26,939 nt of DNA from Phialocephala subalpina. Lineage: Eukaryota; Ascomycota; Leotiomycetes; Helotiales; Mollisiaceae. The notes beneath the pieces are model-generated. The model saw only the letters and a program-made list of their open reading frames with translations, did not search any database and was not told the origin of the DNA. Location of the stretch: NCBI GenBank assembly GCA_900073065.1, contig FJOG01000026.1:933518-960456 (forward strand), in the 5' to 3' direction. Positions 9,432-19,949 of the stretch are shown in pieces (the first letter of the stretch is position 1; each line of letters begins with the position of its first letter). Position numbers and translations under genes: made by a program.

Positions 9432-10873
9432 ATGGATTTCACACAACTGGATTGGCTCGACAATTGGCAGCCCCTGCAGGAATTCGCCACCAGCTCTCTC
9501 ACCGACCTGGATCTCAGCGACATCCAATCACCCATCGAGTGAGATTTTTTTTTTGAATCCGAAATGCTAACGCCCTATTTTTTCCTCGCAGGCATATCCC
9601 AGCGTACAATGAGGGCGCGGAACAGATTGCGGAACAACACCACAGTGGTCGGCCTGGCATGCCTGACCAATCTTTCTACTCGGGCGACCATAATCGTACA
9701 CAGTTCACAGATTTCAACTCCCACAGCATCGAGGCGGCCTGGAGCCTTGATGCGCTTTGGGCCGCAGCGCCGAATTGTGGCTTGTCCGAACCCTCAAAAG
9801 TCAATTCGGGCTTCTTCGAACAACCCAGTGGCACCACAATGGTCGAAAACCACCTGCCAATAACGATCCATTCTGTGCCCGATCGTTCATTCGATCTTCC
9901 GAAGCCCAGGAAGTTTCCACAGAACCTAGGGGACGTCGTATCGAATTTCATTTTCGCTTTCGCTTCAACCTCAGGGAACAACAGTAATTACCGCTGCTCC
10001 TGGCCAAGATGTGGTTCCACCGACATCTTCATAGGACGCAACGCTATTCAAGAACACTTAGAAAAAGTTCATGTTGCAACTGTGCAGGCCGCCTGGCCAG
10101 GTTGCAAGTGGCCCGATTGCCAATCTAAGAAGGACTCCTTCACAACAGGCAAACGTCTCGAGGACCATCTTCAGAACATCCACATTGAGCCACTAATTTG
10201 CCCTGAGCCTGGATGCCCCAACAAAAAACCTTTCGGCAAGCCAGGTGACTTGGAGCGTCATCGCAAAAGCAAACATGCTAACGGATCTATGCCATACAAG
10301 TGTCCCCATACTTCCTGCCCTAAGCCCATCCAGGAATTCGCTCGCAAGGACAAGCTCAGAGAACATCTTCGAAACTGGCATGGCAACTTCGAATGCCTCA
10401 ACCAGGGCTGTCACCGTGGCCCTGGAAACGGCTTCAGAACGGAAGAACAGCTACTGTCTCATACCCGGACCGCTCACAAGACGCTTCAAGCTGGGTGCCC
10501 ATTAACCCATTGTGAGACGAGCAATACTGCTGAGGCTGCTTTTGCAGTACTTCTGGACGAGAATTTTGAGGCTATTCATGGGGATTATAATTGTGAGCTT
10601 GGCATCTGCGGGCAAACTCAGTCTTCGGAGTTTACTCCCTACACCCTGAAGAAACATCTCATCAAGGATCACGATATTAGCTCCTCTGAAGCAGTGGGGC
10701 TTGTCGATGCCCTCATCAAAGCTGGAGAATGTGCGTTGAAGGATTCGCAGTTGGTGAGACTGGGTTGGGCTCAGGGGCAACGTGGTCTTCAGAGTATCCA
10801 TACAAGGAAGACTTTCATGGAATGTCTTTCATGCTCATCAGTGACTGCAAACATCCCTGATCCGAGCTTGTGA
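9432..10873 (+). CDS. C2H2 zinc-finger protein, seven fingers (sixth degenerate)
   Basis: Two exons: 9432-9538 and 9592-10873. The 53-bp intron (GTGAG donor, GCTAAC branch site, CGCAG acceptor) joins a split Glu codon in frame, giving 462 residues. The start has a good context (CCAACATGG). In-frame codons continue upstream to 9183, but those overlap the MITE end. Residues 1-60 are acidic and aromatic (MDFTQLDWLDNWQPLQ), resembling an activation region. Fingers of CX4C-X14-17-HX4H type begin at residues 171, 207, 239, 273, 304, 338 and 370. The sixth has Asn360 where the first His should be. The fingers repeatedly show C-x-x-x-x-C with Trp/Pro between the cysteines, common in fungal C2H2 proteins. 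It is probably a nuclear nucleic-acid-binding regulator. The target is unknown. The right TIR of the MITE ends 228 bp upstream. Confidence 0.88.
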
Positions 10874-11782
10874 GGGAAGGGGTCTTTGGGAATTTTAGAA
10901 CTTATTGGGACGTGCTGAGTTCGGTCATTGAGAGATTTTCCTCGTTCAAGTTATTTTATGGGTTTGAGTTCAATCTGTTCTATGAAATGTTATTTCTTTA
11001 TTTCTTCATCTTCAGTACTTCGTACTCCCGTATCGCCTACCGTAAACAAATCATGTTCCCATAGGATCAAAATGTGTAACATAGCGATATTAAAAAAAAT
11101 TAAGGGCGGCGGAGATGGGGGTCAGAGTCACTTGCCACATAGCGTTCTTCAATCTTCAATTATAATTATTCTTTATTATTTTATAACTTTTAAGTGGCTG
11201 TGGAAATTTTAGTTTTTGGAAGACTGAAGTTAGATGTTTGAAGCCTGAAAATGCCTGTAAAATGCCCTGTGTGTACAGACCTATGGATCCAGGCTCTTTA
11301 AGAGCGAGCCAGCGCTGAGCATTATTAGCATTTACCATCTGCCAAGTTTGTTACCTGGAGAGATAAGTGAGGCCTTTAGCAATGATCTATTGCCGCATTT
11401 ATTACAGCTTAGGAATTGGAGGAGGTATTTTATCTGGGCCCGCGCCGAGAAACTGATGCGGGAGAATATTTCTAACTTGCCAAAGAGCGAGTTATAAATT
11501 GAGATGTAAAATAGAATTGACGATCTTTGTGGTTCAAGATCGACCCTCTTCTATTAATAGCGCGCGAGACAGAATTCTAGTCCCCCATTTGCGATAGCAA
11601 AGAGAGTGAAAACTATGGAAATGATCTGAAGGACTTAGTTTGGGCCCCTGGAACCCGATCAAGACCCCTCGATCCTTCTCGTCAATAGTTGACAGCCTAG
11701 AGAGTCGTATCTACCAAGTACTAAGATAGCTTACTGCCCTAGTACTGTACCGACTCCCGAGGATGATGAGGATTTGACTGCT
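10874..11782. other. Intergenic region before the assembly gap
   Basis: About 900 bp. The first part should be the 3' UTR of the C2H2 gene. A plus-strand frame without ATG is open for about 78 codons (roughly 11257-11490; includes FSNDLLPHLLQLRNWRRYF) and then meets stops; it may be a gene relic or chance. Just before the gap, the same frame from an ATG at 11615 reads FGPLEPDQDPSILLV among stops and might be the ruined N-terminus of the HET pseudogene. Neither is strong enough to call a gene. Confidence 0.4.
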
Positions 11783-12177
11783 NNNNNNNNNNNNNNNNNN
11801 NNNNNNNNNNNNNNNNNNNNNNNNNNNNNNNNNNNNNNNNNNNNNNNNNNNNNNNNNNNNNNNNNNNNNNNNNNNNNNNNNNNNNNNNNNNNNNNNNNNN
11901 NNNNNNNNNNNNNNNNNNNNNNNNNNNNNNNNNNNNNNNNNNNNNNNNNNNNNNNNNNNNNNNNNNNNNNNNNNNNNNNNNNNNNNNNNNNNNNNNNNNN
12001 NNNNNNNNNNNNNNNNNNNNNNNNNNNNNNNNNNNNNNNNNNNNNNNNNNNNNNNNNNNNNNNNNNNNNNNNNNNNNNNNNNNNNNNNNNNNNNNNNNNN
12101 NNNNNNNNNNNNNNNNNNNNNNNNNNNNNNNNNNNNNNNNNNNNNNNNNNNNNNNNNNNNNNNNNNNNNNNNNNNNN
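11783..12177. other. Assembly gap (395 N)
   Basis: A run of N from 11783 to 12177. The true length is unknown. It falls at the 5' part of the HET-domain pseudogene, so that gene's beginning cannot be read. Confidence 0.99.
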
Positions 12178-13779
12178 GGGGGTGGGTAAGCAAATGTAAA
12201 GTAGTGGTATGCTGTGGGTGAGTTTTGGTGGACAAGGATTTGCCGGAAGTGTGACTTGTTGGTTCCGTTCGTCGATGTCGACTTAATTTGTATCAAACAA
12301 GACGATCTTGAAGAGAGGTCTTAGCAAGTCAGACTGATGAAGGACATCTACTCCTTGACTAAGAGAGTAGTGGTATGGCTTGGCGAAGACAATGGTCAGG
12401 CAGCTGAGGCTATTGCGATTATCAAGAAAACAGCAAACTACTGTGCTTTTGAAATGAAGATCCCTCTTCGCAAAATCGGCGCTGAATTGTTCAATCTCGA
12501 AATAGAAAGAAAAACCAGGCTATCGGAAGGAAGGGTCGGAAAGGATAAAATCCGTGGCTTTGAGGAGAGAACCCCTTTGAACGAATCAAAGACACCATCG
12601 CCTTGGAATGCGGTAGCATGGTTTTATAACCGGGAATGGTTCAAAAGGGTTTGGATCGTTCAGGAGGTTGCGTTTTCTCCCGCAGTCATGTGCATTGGCA
12701 GCGTGGAAGTTGATTTTAGAAGTGTGGCAATTGCTTCTGAATGGCTGCTGAGGAAAGATTACTGTTATACCACGGCCATGCTCTATGCTCTTCACGAAGC
12801 AAGATCGATATTCTTTACTGGGCTCCACCTCAACAGTCCGATCGCTACCTTGATTGAATCAGCAAGTGGCGCAAAAGCTACAGATCCTCGCGACAAGGTG
12901 TTTGGACTACTGGGTCTTGCTAGCAACAGAACCCGTACCAATCCATTTATGCGATCGGACTATACGAAGCCTCTTTGCCAAGTTTACATAGATACACTTC
13001 GGCACATCATCGAAGTCAATGAAGACCGCGGGACATTATCCGATGTTTTCCGTGTGGTCTCCAACTACCCAGGACATGAGATAGATAATTTCCCGTCATG
13101 ACTTCCTCGATGGGATCTTGAGCCTGCACCTAAAGGTTTAGCAACTTCACGACATATCAAACCGTGGCTAGCAGGCCGAGGACGAACTCAAGTAGTAGAG
13201 CAACAATCCATCAAATCCGGCGTACTATCCCTCAAAGGTGTTATGATTGGGACCTTGAAATGGACCGACGATGCATTGCTTGACGATGCTAACATGGACT
13301 ATTTGACGATCCAAAAGTTATGGAATCGGACTTGCGAAGCGCTTGAAGTATTGTATCCGGTTGATGCCCTCAAGACTAAATTCGCCCAGACCATCACGGC
13401 GGGTCAAACCCCAGACTTTTTCGGATCACCTCGTCTATTCGACGCGAACGATCTCGATAACTACATAGCGGTTGTGGATGACTTGGCTGCAGCTAAAAAG
13501 GGCGAGGTGGCACTAGCTGGTAATTTTGCACGTTTGACTCTTCTCCATGCGTTCTTTACTACAGTTGAAGGTCATCTCGGTTTGACAGGCAGTCAATGTG
13601 TTCGGATGGGGGACATCATATGTGCATTCTTCGGTCACATGATGCCATACATTCTTCGGCCTGTGGGCGAGCAATATAGGTTTCTGGGGCCATGTTACCT
13701 GCACGGGTTTATGTACGGCGAAGCGGTCAAAGAGCTGGATAGTGGCAAGCAGGAAGAACAGTGGTTTCACCTTTGCTGA
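12178..13779 (+). pseudogene. HET-domain (heterokaryon incompatibility) pseudogene
   Basis: One reading frame continues from the gap to a natural-looking end at 13777-13779, broken by TAG at 12322-12324 and TGA at 13099-13101. HET motifs are present in order: VDVDLICIKQDDLEERS (family form W-[IV]-D-A-[IL]-C-I-[ND]-Q), QVRLMKDIYSLTKRVVVWLG, WFKRVWIVQEVAF, ATDPRDKVFGLLGLAS and, near the end, YRFLGPCYLHGFMYGEAV. The first stop stands where many relatives have Gln/Arg before QVRLM (CAG to TAG). The second stands in PS-stop-LPRWDLEP, where relatives have Trp (TGG to TGA). Both are the C-to-T/G-to-A type. HET proteins trigger cell death after fusion of incompatible hyphae. Without the gap sequence, the N-terminus and additional lesions are unknown. 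An active allele in other isolates is possible. Confidence 0.85.
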
Positions 13780-13906
13780 TGTGATAGTGTCCTGGGTGCT
13801 ATTGATCTGCACAAACCACGAAGGGTCTCGATAGACCATTTCTGAACTTTTGTGCTTCTGGACACAATCGACACAATACGGCTTTCGACCCCACCTAGGG
13901 TGAGCT

Positions 13907-14005
13907 ATGGGAAAATCCCCGAGGGTTCACCACCGAGCTTCGCTCAACAACTCCGTATACAACACCTCCACGGATACGCGATATAGTCTCAATCTCCTAA
14001 GTATA
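13907..14005 (+). pseudogene. Left part of a possible reading frame split by the mariner-like element
   Basis: From ATG at 13907 the frame is open for 33 codons up to the TA at 14004-14005 (begins MGKSPRVHHRASLNNS). If the element 14006-15824 and one TA copy are removed, the frame continues without a stop into 15827-16024, giving about 98 codons. An in-frame TGA lies two codons upstream of the ATG (GGG TGA GCT ATG). I do not recognise the product. The model rests only on frame continuity across the insertion. Confidence 0.3.
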
Positions 14006-14051
14006 AGGTAAACACCCCCCTAGTGGGCCACCCCTTGCAGTGGGCCACCTC
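14006..14051 (+). repeat. Left terminal inverted repeat with internal duplication
   Basis: The outermost 22 bp match the right end with four transitions. AGTGGGCCACC then occurs twice, at 14022-14032 and 14039-14049. The right end has it once. Confidence 0.75.
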
Positions 14052-15792
14052 GCTTAATTTATGACTATCCACTTCCAACCTCAATAACTTTTTCATTCTT
14101 ATATTATTATATAGGACAAAGTAAAAATAAGATTAATAAACTCATTAGAATCTAATAATATATTTTAGCGGTCCCTAATTACTACTTGTGCCCTATAAAT
14201 AGCCCTAATCTCAATAAACTTCGAATTCGGATTAGCTTGGACTTTCCGGCGTTTCTTAGGCTCTAATTGCACTACTTTAGCCTTAAGTTACTTAATTCGA
14301 AGCTTTTACTAAGAAATAATAAAGTTCTTCTCATTTAAACCCTTTATTACCTTCCTAAAAAGTACTTTAGCCATTAGAAAATCGGTTGTTTTAAGTCCCG
14401 TGATTTGCTTAATTTGCTTTCGAATATCTTCACTTTTTTAAGGGGTTATCCAAGGGATAAGTAATTGATTTTAATTTTATTCGAGTATTAGAATATTCTT
14501 AGAAGTTTTTAAAGTTTATTTAATTGCTTTATTATTATTTTCAAGTAATAATCGGTTTATTAAAAGTTTAAATATTCAAATTAATTATAATCTTGAAATT
14601 ACTTAATTTTATTTATAGTTTATAATTATTAAAGTATTCATTCGAGTTAACTTATAATATTCTAAGAAGTTTTATTTGCTTAAAGGGATTAAATCGTTTA
14701 AAAAAGTTAAAATATTAAACCGCTTTTGATAAATACGTTTAAAGGGGCAAAAACTAATAAATCTAATAATTAAAAAATATAAGAAGTATATAATAGTAAA
14801 AACAATAAATAGATATTATTTCGAAAGTATTTCCATATAAATTCTATTATCTTATAACTTTTATAATTATTTAAAATAAGTAAATAAAGTTTTTTAAAGT
14901 TACGTAATATTATTTAAAGAATAAAAACCATTTGTAATTATTTAAAAATAATATTATCAAAAGTTTACCTATTATTAATTATAATAAATTTCTAGTTTTT
15001 ATATATTTTTAATCTTATAAGAAATTATTATTATTAAATTAATTTTCCTTTGAATATAATAAATAGAAATAAAGTTTTATCGAGAATTAAAATACACTTA
15101 ATAAATAATATTTAAACTTTAGATCCTAATTATTTTCTTTGAATAAAACGTTTTTTAATACTTTTAATTATTAATTTATTTTCTTTTTAATTTTTTATAA
15201 TCTTTATTTCGTTTATATTCTAATAATTCTTCGGTTTAATAATTTTAATAATAAGAACTTTTAATTTTTAGAATTAAACTTTAAAGATATTAGTTATAAT
15301 ATTATTAACGCGAATAAAATCGATTTTAAATTACTTTTTAATTTTAAGAATAAAATTCTAACGAAGAAATCTAATTATTTAACGTTTTCCAAGTAGAGTA
15401 ATATCGCTTCGAGTAATCAAAACTCGTTTAATAAAAGCTCGAATCTAAGTATAAATAGGATTTAAATCTAAGCCTTTTTGGATTAATATCCAATTTATAA
15501 AACGTTATTCTTAAATCGGGGAAAACCTTTAAAAATATTCATTAGTTTCTAATCGAGAAACGCGATTATTTATCCTATACTAAATAATGCTCTTTAGTAC
15601 GCTTTAATCCATACAAGTTTTACTTATAGACTTACTATTTGTAATATTATTAAATGCAAATTAAACGTTTTCTTCAATATATATAAGCTTTATAATCATA
15701 TTTAAATGTTTGCAAAATTTAAAAGAGTTTTATTAAAGGATTATTTTAAAATTCGAGTTAAATATAGATGGGTTAGAAACAGCGGTATACTA

Positions 15793-15824
15793 AGCGAGGT
15801 GGCCCACTAAGAGGGTATTTACTT
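15793..15824 (-). repeat. Right terminal inverted repeat
   Basis: The reverse complement reads AAGTAAATACCCTCTTAGTG followed by GGCCACC and TCGCTTA, matching the left end. The TCGCTTA follows the second left copy of AGTGGGCCACC. Confidence 0.75.
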
Positions 15825-15826
15825 TA

Positions 15827-16024
15827 CCGAATGACAACTATTCGCTGGTTGTTGGGACGATTGATAGTGGTCGTGACTTGGAGATCCTGCGTATATATAT
15901 CACAGCTTCCTTTGAATTAGTCTTTACAGGAGTCAGGAGTTTGCTGCTTTCGGATACCAGTTCATTGTTCCAAGGAGTTACGATATTTGACAAAGCTTTG
16001 AGGCGGAAGGCGACAGAGTGCTGA
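15827..16024 (+). pseudogene. Right part of the possible split reading frame
   Basis: An open frame of 65 codons without its own ATG runs from the base after the right TA to TGA at 16022-16024 (begins PNDNYSLVVGTIDSGRDLEI, ends LRRKATEC). It is in frame with 13907-14005 once the transposon and one TA are removed. A shadow minus-strand frame of similar length also exists here, so openness alone is weak evidence. The product is not recognised. Confidence 0.3.
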
Positions 16025-16554
16025 GTGCGGAGGAGCGGGGTCAAGGGTAGTTTTCCTAGACGAAGATAATTATGAAATGTTGTTCACAATGGCTATCTAT
16101 CTCCCACCCGAAATGTTTCTTATAATCCCAATGAAAGACTGCTGGTTTTTCCACTTGTTGTTATGAAGATCTTCTTGATTCCTGAAGTGATGTCGATCTT
16201 TCAAGCCCATCTCCCCTTGGGCAAGCGAGCTGCATGAGTAAGCTGCCCCACATATTTCTCCACGATCACTGGCCCGCTCGTTGATGCAAACGCGCCTTTG
16301 CGGCGATGCAATTCAATGTCAGCTTGTGCTTTATCAACGCCATGCCCTCAATCTGGATGCACAAACCACCCTAATGGTTTGACAAATATAATTCTGGGCC
16401 AAATCTCCGTGTTGATCACCTTCTCAGTGGTCTGTTCGTTCAAATTCTTTGCCTGTATTCCTGCAGACCTCTAGCCGCATCAACGCGATTGGTGCATTCG
16501 TTCCTCAGTCATTCAAGCCTCGGAATCAGAATACAAAGATTGCGAGGGATCGAG
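16025..16554. other. Intergenic region upstream of the first Zn2Cys6 gene
   Basis: About 530 bp of normal GC content with no convincing gene. It should hold the promoter and 5' UTR of the gene starting at 16555. No specific regulatory site is identified. Confidence 0.5.
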
Positions 16555-18452
16555 ATGGGAGAGACGCCTGATTCAGATGGCTCAAGAAGGAGGAGGGCAT
16601 TCAAGCCAAAGACAAGAACGGGGTGCATCACGTGCAGGTAGGAAGAACCCCAGCTCTCGCCTTGTTCTTGACTAAGAATCAGAATTCGCCGAATAAAATG
16701 CGATGAAGAGAAGCCCCATTGTCGCAAATGTACAAGTACGGGACGTAAATGTGATGGCTATACCGTCGAGATAACTGCCAGAAAAAGTCCATCACCCAAA
16801 CAGTCCACCCCCACCATAAGCAATGAGGTTTCGAAACCTTCAGTCCCTGAGATGGCAGTTATACCCTTTCAGGGATCCAAACTAGAGCAGCGATCCTTCT
16901 ACTACTTCCAGCAAGAGACAGTACCCCAGATCTCCGGCTTCTACCGCGACCAGTTCTGGTTCCAGTCAGTGCTCCAAGCATGTCACCATAATCCCGCGAT
17001 TCGGCATGCAGCTATCGCACTGGGTTCGTTGCATGAGAACTCTATCGCCGCGGGACTAGTACATACTGAGGATCTGAGTGCCGGTGGGTTCGCACTACAG
17101 CAGTATAACAAGGCTATTCAGTCCTTGCTTCATGGACAGCAGGCGGCCGCAGCGGGGTCCCTCTGCAAACCCCATCAGAGGGTAGATGTGGCACTAATCA
17201 CTTGTATTTTGTTTGCTTGTTTTGATGTAAGCATTTCGACCTGTTCTCCTCATCTCACAACGTTACTCACAGTGCCAATAGGCACTGCGAGGACATCTTG
17301 GAAGTGTCTTCCACCACATCGATGGCGGCGTCAAGATCCTCTCTGAAATCCAGACGAAGGACACCACCTCAACACCCTTCGAAGACCAATCACTATCAAA
17401 CTCATCACTCTATGCACCAATGCGTACCCTAAACATAATGTTCTCCCGCCTCGACATCCAAGGCTCATCAATGCTCGGCTCTCGACGTCTCGGACTGGTC
17501 CCAACAATCAATCGAAAAGCAGTAGCAGAAGAAATGAACATGCGAAACGAGTTCAACAGCTTTGAAGAAGCTCGGGATGCTCAAGACTCCATATATCGCT
17601 GCTGGCATCATGATTTCACACGGACACTCACCAACACCAGCGAAGCCAATATTCTGATTCCATGGCTTCCTCGAGAGGTTGATGGCAAGATCGTCAGTGC
17701 AATACCATCAAATGAGAACCTTGCGATTCTGAAAGCAGAATACACCGAACTGCTGGAACAATGGATAGACACATACGAGAGGTTTTTGATCGCGAATCCA
17801 AAGAATATCGGTCTACCAGCAGACCACAACTTGCGGTTGCTGCAGATATTCATATTTATGCACGCGGACATCGACCATGCCGCTACTGCAGAAAGCGAAA
17901 TGACATGGGATCGCTACACTCCCCAATTTTCCGGTAAGTCTCAGTCATAGATCCCTTTCTATCTTCGTACACCTCGTCACTTCTCTCCGGATAGGAGTCT
18001 TCGTTAGAAAGCACACACTAATTCCCCACCGTACAGAAATGGTAACCCACGCCCGCGCCGTAATCCTCTCAACCACCGCCCTCACCTCCCGCAAAACCCT
18101 CTTCTCCCTGGACACACACCTCATTACCCCCCTCTACTTCGTCGCTTCGCGCTGTCGCCACCCGGTCGTCCGTCGCGACGCTATCGCCTGTCTCTTTGCT
18201 GCGAACCGACAAGAAGGGCTATGGGAAAGTAGGACGATAGCTAGGGTAGCGCAACGGGTGATGGAGCTTGAGGAGGAGGGGGTGGAGGGGGTGATTGTGG
18301 ATGGGACGGAGATTCCGGGGTGGAAGAGGATTAGTGATGTGCAGCCTGTTTTGGATAGTAATGGGAGGAGGGCGGCGATTCATTATAACAGGAAGCCTGG
18401 TGGCAGAGAGGGTGGCTTGTTGACAGAGGTGAGCGAGATTATGGAGTGGTGA
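16555..18452 (+). CDS. Zn2Cys6 transcription factor with a fungal regulatory domain (4 exons)
   Basis: Exons 16555-16637, 16683-17226, 17282-17933 and 18037-18452 join in frame to 564 residues. Introns are 45, 55 and 103 bp with GT-AG ends. Each is needed to hold the frame: the first restores the zinc cluster, the second links FACFD to ALRGHLGSVFHHIDGGVKIL, the third links WDRYTPQFS to EMVTHARAVI. The cluster has Cys24, 27, 34, 41, 44 and 51 (spacing 2-6-6-2-6), the binuclear zinc fold of Gal4-type DNA binding. A basic linker follows, then a helical region (FWFQSVLQACHHNPAIRHAA, ALGSLHEN, QYNKAIQSLL) like the fungal-specific transcription factor type 2 domain. The C-terminus has an acidic stretch (MELEEEGVEG). 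It is probably a nuclear regulator. The target genes are unknown. An alternative acceptor at 17993-17994 would add 14 in-frame residues. Confidence 0.9.
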
Positions 18453-18764
18453 GGGGAGTTGGGTGTTGGTACGGTTCTTGGATTGGGGTGAGCTTTCTTT
18501 CGTTGATTGACAATGTCTACAGATACCTCGGACAATTCGTTCCCCTTTCATCAAGCACCCAAACTCTACAAAACAACTCTTTAACACTTGCTTCCCATGC
18601 ATCGATACCTATTCCACCATTAACAATACACATGGTATCTTCATGTCCTCTTAACTTCCTTCCGCTTACAAACTCCCGAGCAGACAGCGTAACGGCTATG
18701 AAGCTTGTTCGTCCTGAGTATTCAAGAACCTGTAGAACTGGAGCTCGGGGTGCCTGTGCACTCG
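18453..18764. other. Convergent intergenic region
   Basis: 312 bp between the stop of the Zn2Cys6 gene (plus) and the stop of the 2EXR gene (minus). It should contain both 3' UTRs. No other feature is supported. Confidence 0.5.
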
Positions 18765-19949
18765 CTACCAATCATATGGTGTTCGACCGCACATAGGAAT
18801 CATTTTGTCTTCCGGCAGATGGCAACCCAGGACTTCTACTTTGGGCCCTTCGTAGTCCGGATTTTGGCTTTCCATCTCACCAACACAGACCGAGACATGG
18901 GCATGCACCCAGTCCCTGTAGTTTGCATTGATTGACCCTATCTCAGTGAATGGCCCGGTACTGTGGTTGACGAACGCTGAGCGAGGACGACGTTCGTGCC
19001 AGTTGTGCACGATCGGCACTGCATCTTCATCTCCTTCGTACCTGCTAAAATCGCCTCGTCGAACGTCCCACATCTCTTCAATTGGTGTGTCGTCATCTAT
19101 CAGGATGATGAGGAGATGGAGATTGGGGAAATAATCGCTGATGATAGCCTCGCAGTGGTCCCAAGTTGAAAGAAAAAGCTCTCGGTTTATGGCTAGAGCT
19201 TTGGTATGTCGGAAGAAAGGAGCCATTCCAGAAAGCTCGAGATGTTGTCCAACACCCGTAGCAAGAGTATCCCTTGGTTCGGGCCGCTCTCCAACGCCTG
19301 GGAAGCCGAGAGCTGCGAAGTCCTTCTCCCCGTCGCTGAAATCCATGTTCTTCAGATGCAAGATGTCCCATTCGAACCGAATCCAGAAAGGTCCAGCCAG
19401 GCATTCCATGATTTCCTCTCCATCTTCGTCTTTCACGTTCATGTATGCCTCCAGTGCTTCCTTCCGAGATTCGACGCAGGTGGCTAGCAAGGGAGGTGGA
19501 CTCCGATTCTTGCACCGCCATTGCGTAAAGTTCTCTCCCGTTGTACCCGACGATGTCTCTTCAACTTCAACGATTCGAGGTACCGAGACCGCGTGCTGCC
19601 ATATCATTACACGTATCTCGGCTGGAAGTTTTAGGAAGATTGTGAAGTGGTCGCAAGGTTCCTCTTCGTCGCGGTAGGAGGCAATCTTCGCGTTGCGGAG
19701 AAGGATGTCGGAGAGGTACTCTTCTTCCTGTTCCTCCTCGTCTTGTTCGTCTTCTTCTTCTTTGTCTGGTTCGGCATGATCCGATTCGGTGTCGCAGGAT
19801 GACCCGTCGTCTTGTTGTTGAACTTGATTATCTTGGATGGCTGGGTCATTCTGGGATGTCGAGGTGTCTGGAAGGGTTGGATGGTTCGAGGAAGTCGCAT
19901 CAATTTGGGGATCCATTGGATCAACTTCTCGCTCTTCGGTTTCCTCCAT
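18765..19949 (-). CDS. 2EXR-domain protein with acidic N-terminus
   Basis: A single exon of 394 residues; the start context ATACCATGG is favourable. Residues 1-100 are low-complexity, Gln/Asp/Glu-rich, with a strongly acidic run near 60-80 (KEEEDEQDEEEQEEE) and no predicted fold. At residues 101-170 the motif HFTIFLKLPAEIRVMIWQHA, followed about 30 residues later by PPPLLATCVESRKEAL, is the signature of the fungal 2EXR family (formerly grouped with F-box-like proteins). The C-terminal half has a hydrophobic strand and loop region (YFPNLHLLIILIDDD) typical of the family. The biochemical role of 2EXR proteins is not known. No transmembrane segment or signal peptide is visible. It is convergent with the first Zn2Cys6 gene and divergent from the second. 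Confidence 0.88.
   Translation of the reverse strand: MEETEEREVDPMDPQIDATSSNHPTLPDTSTSQNDPAIQDNQVQQQDDGSSCDTESDHAEPDKEEEDEQDEEEQEEEYLSDILLRNAKIASYRDEEEPCDHFTIFLKLPAEIRVMIWQHAVSVPRIVEVEETSSGTTGENFTQWRCKNRSPPPLLATCVESRKEALEAYMNVKDEDGEEIMECLAGPFWIRFEWDILHLKNMDFSDGEKDFAALGFPGVGERPEPRDTLATGVGQHLELSGMAPFFRHTKALAINRELFLSTWDHCEAIISDYFPNLHLLIILIDDDTPIEEMWDVRRGDFSRYEGDEDAVPIVHNWHERRPRSAFVNHSTGPFTEIGSINANYRDWVHAHVSVCVGEMESQNPDYEGPKVEVLGCHLPEDKMIPMCGRTPYDW

Larger units (their letters stand above)
14006..15824. mobile_element. Tc1/mariner-type DNA transposon (Fot1/pogo-sized), RIP-degraded
   Basis: The element is 1819 bp, flanked on both sides by TA (14004-14005 and 15825-15826). The outer ends are inverted copies: AGGTAAACACCC... 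on the left, AAGTAAATACCC... on the right in reverse complement, followed in both by TAGTGGGCCACC. The left end has an extra AGTGGGCCACC copy. TA duplication, inverted termini and a length near 1.9 kb fit the Tc1/mariner superfamily, of which Fot1 is the common fungal form. The interior is extremely AT-rich. Weak protein-like traces occur on the minus strand around 15370-15600, but no DDE transposase motif can be read. The element should be immobile. Confidence 0.85.

Noticed and set aside
14006..15824. A recognisable transposase gene in the mariner-like element
   Set aside because: A few minus-strand fragments around 15370-15600 looked transposase-like, but no DDE or helix-turn-helix motif could be confirmed through the RIP damage.
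18219..18602. A 127-codon minus-strand frame at the end of the first Zn2Cys6 gene
   Set aside because: Its composition (Pro/His/Arg-rich) is that of an antisense shadow of the final exon.
19093..19677. Long frames on both strands (142 and 178 codons) across the 2EXR gene
   Set aside because: They are shadows of the 394-codon minus-strand gene, which carries the recognisable 2EXR motif.
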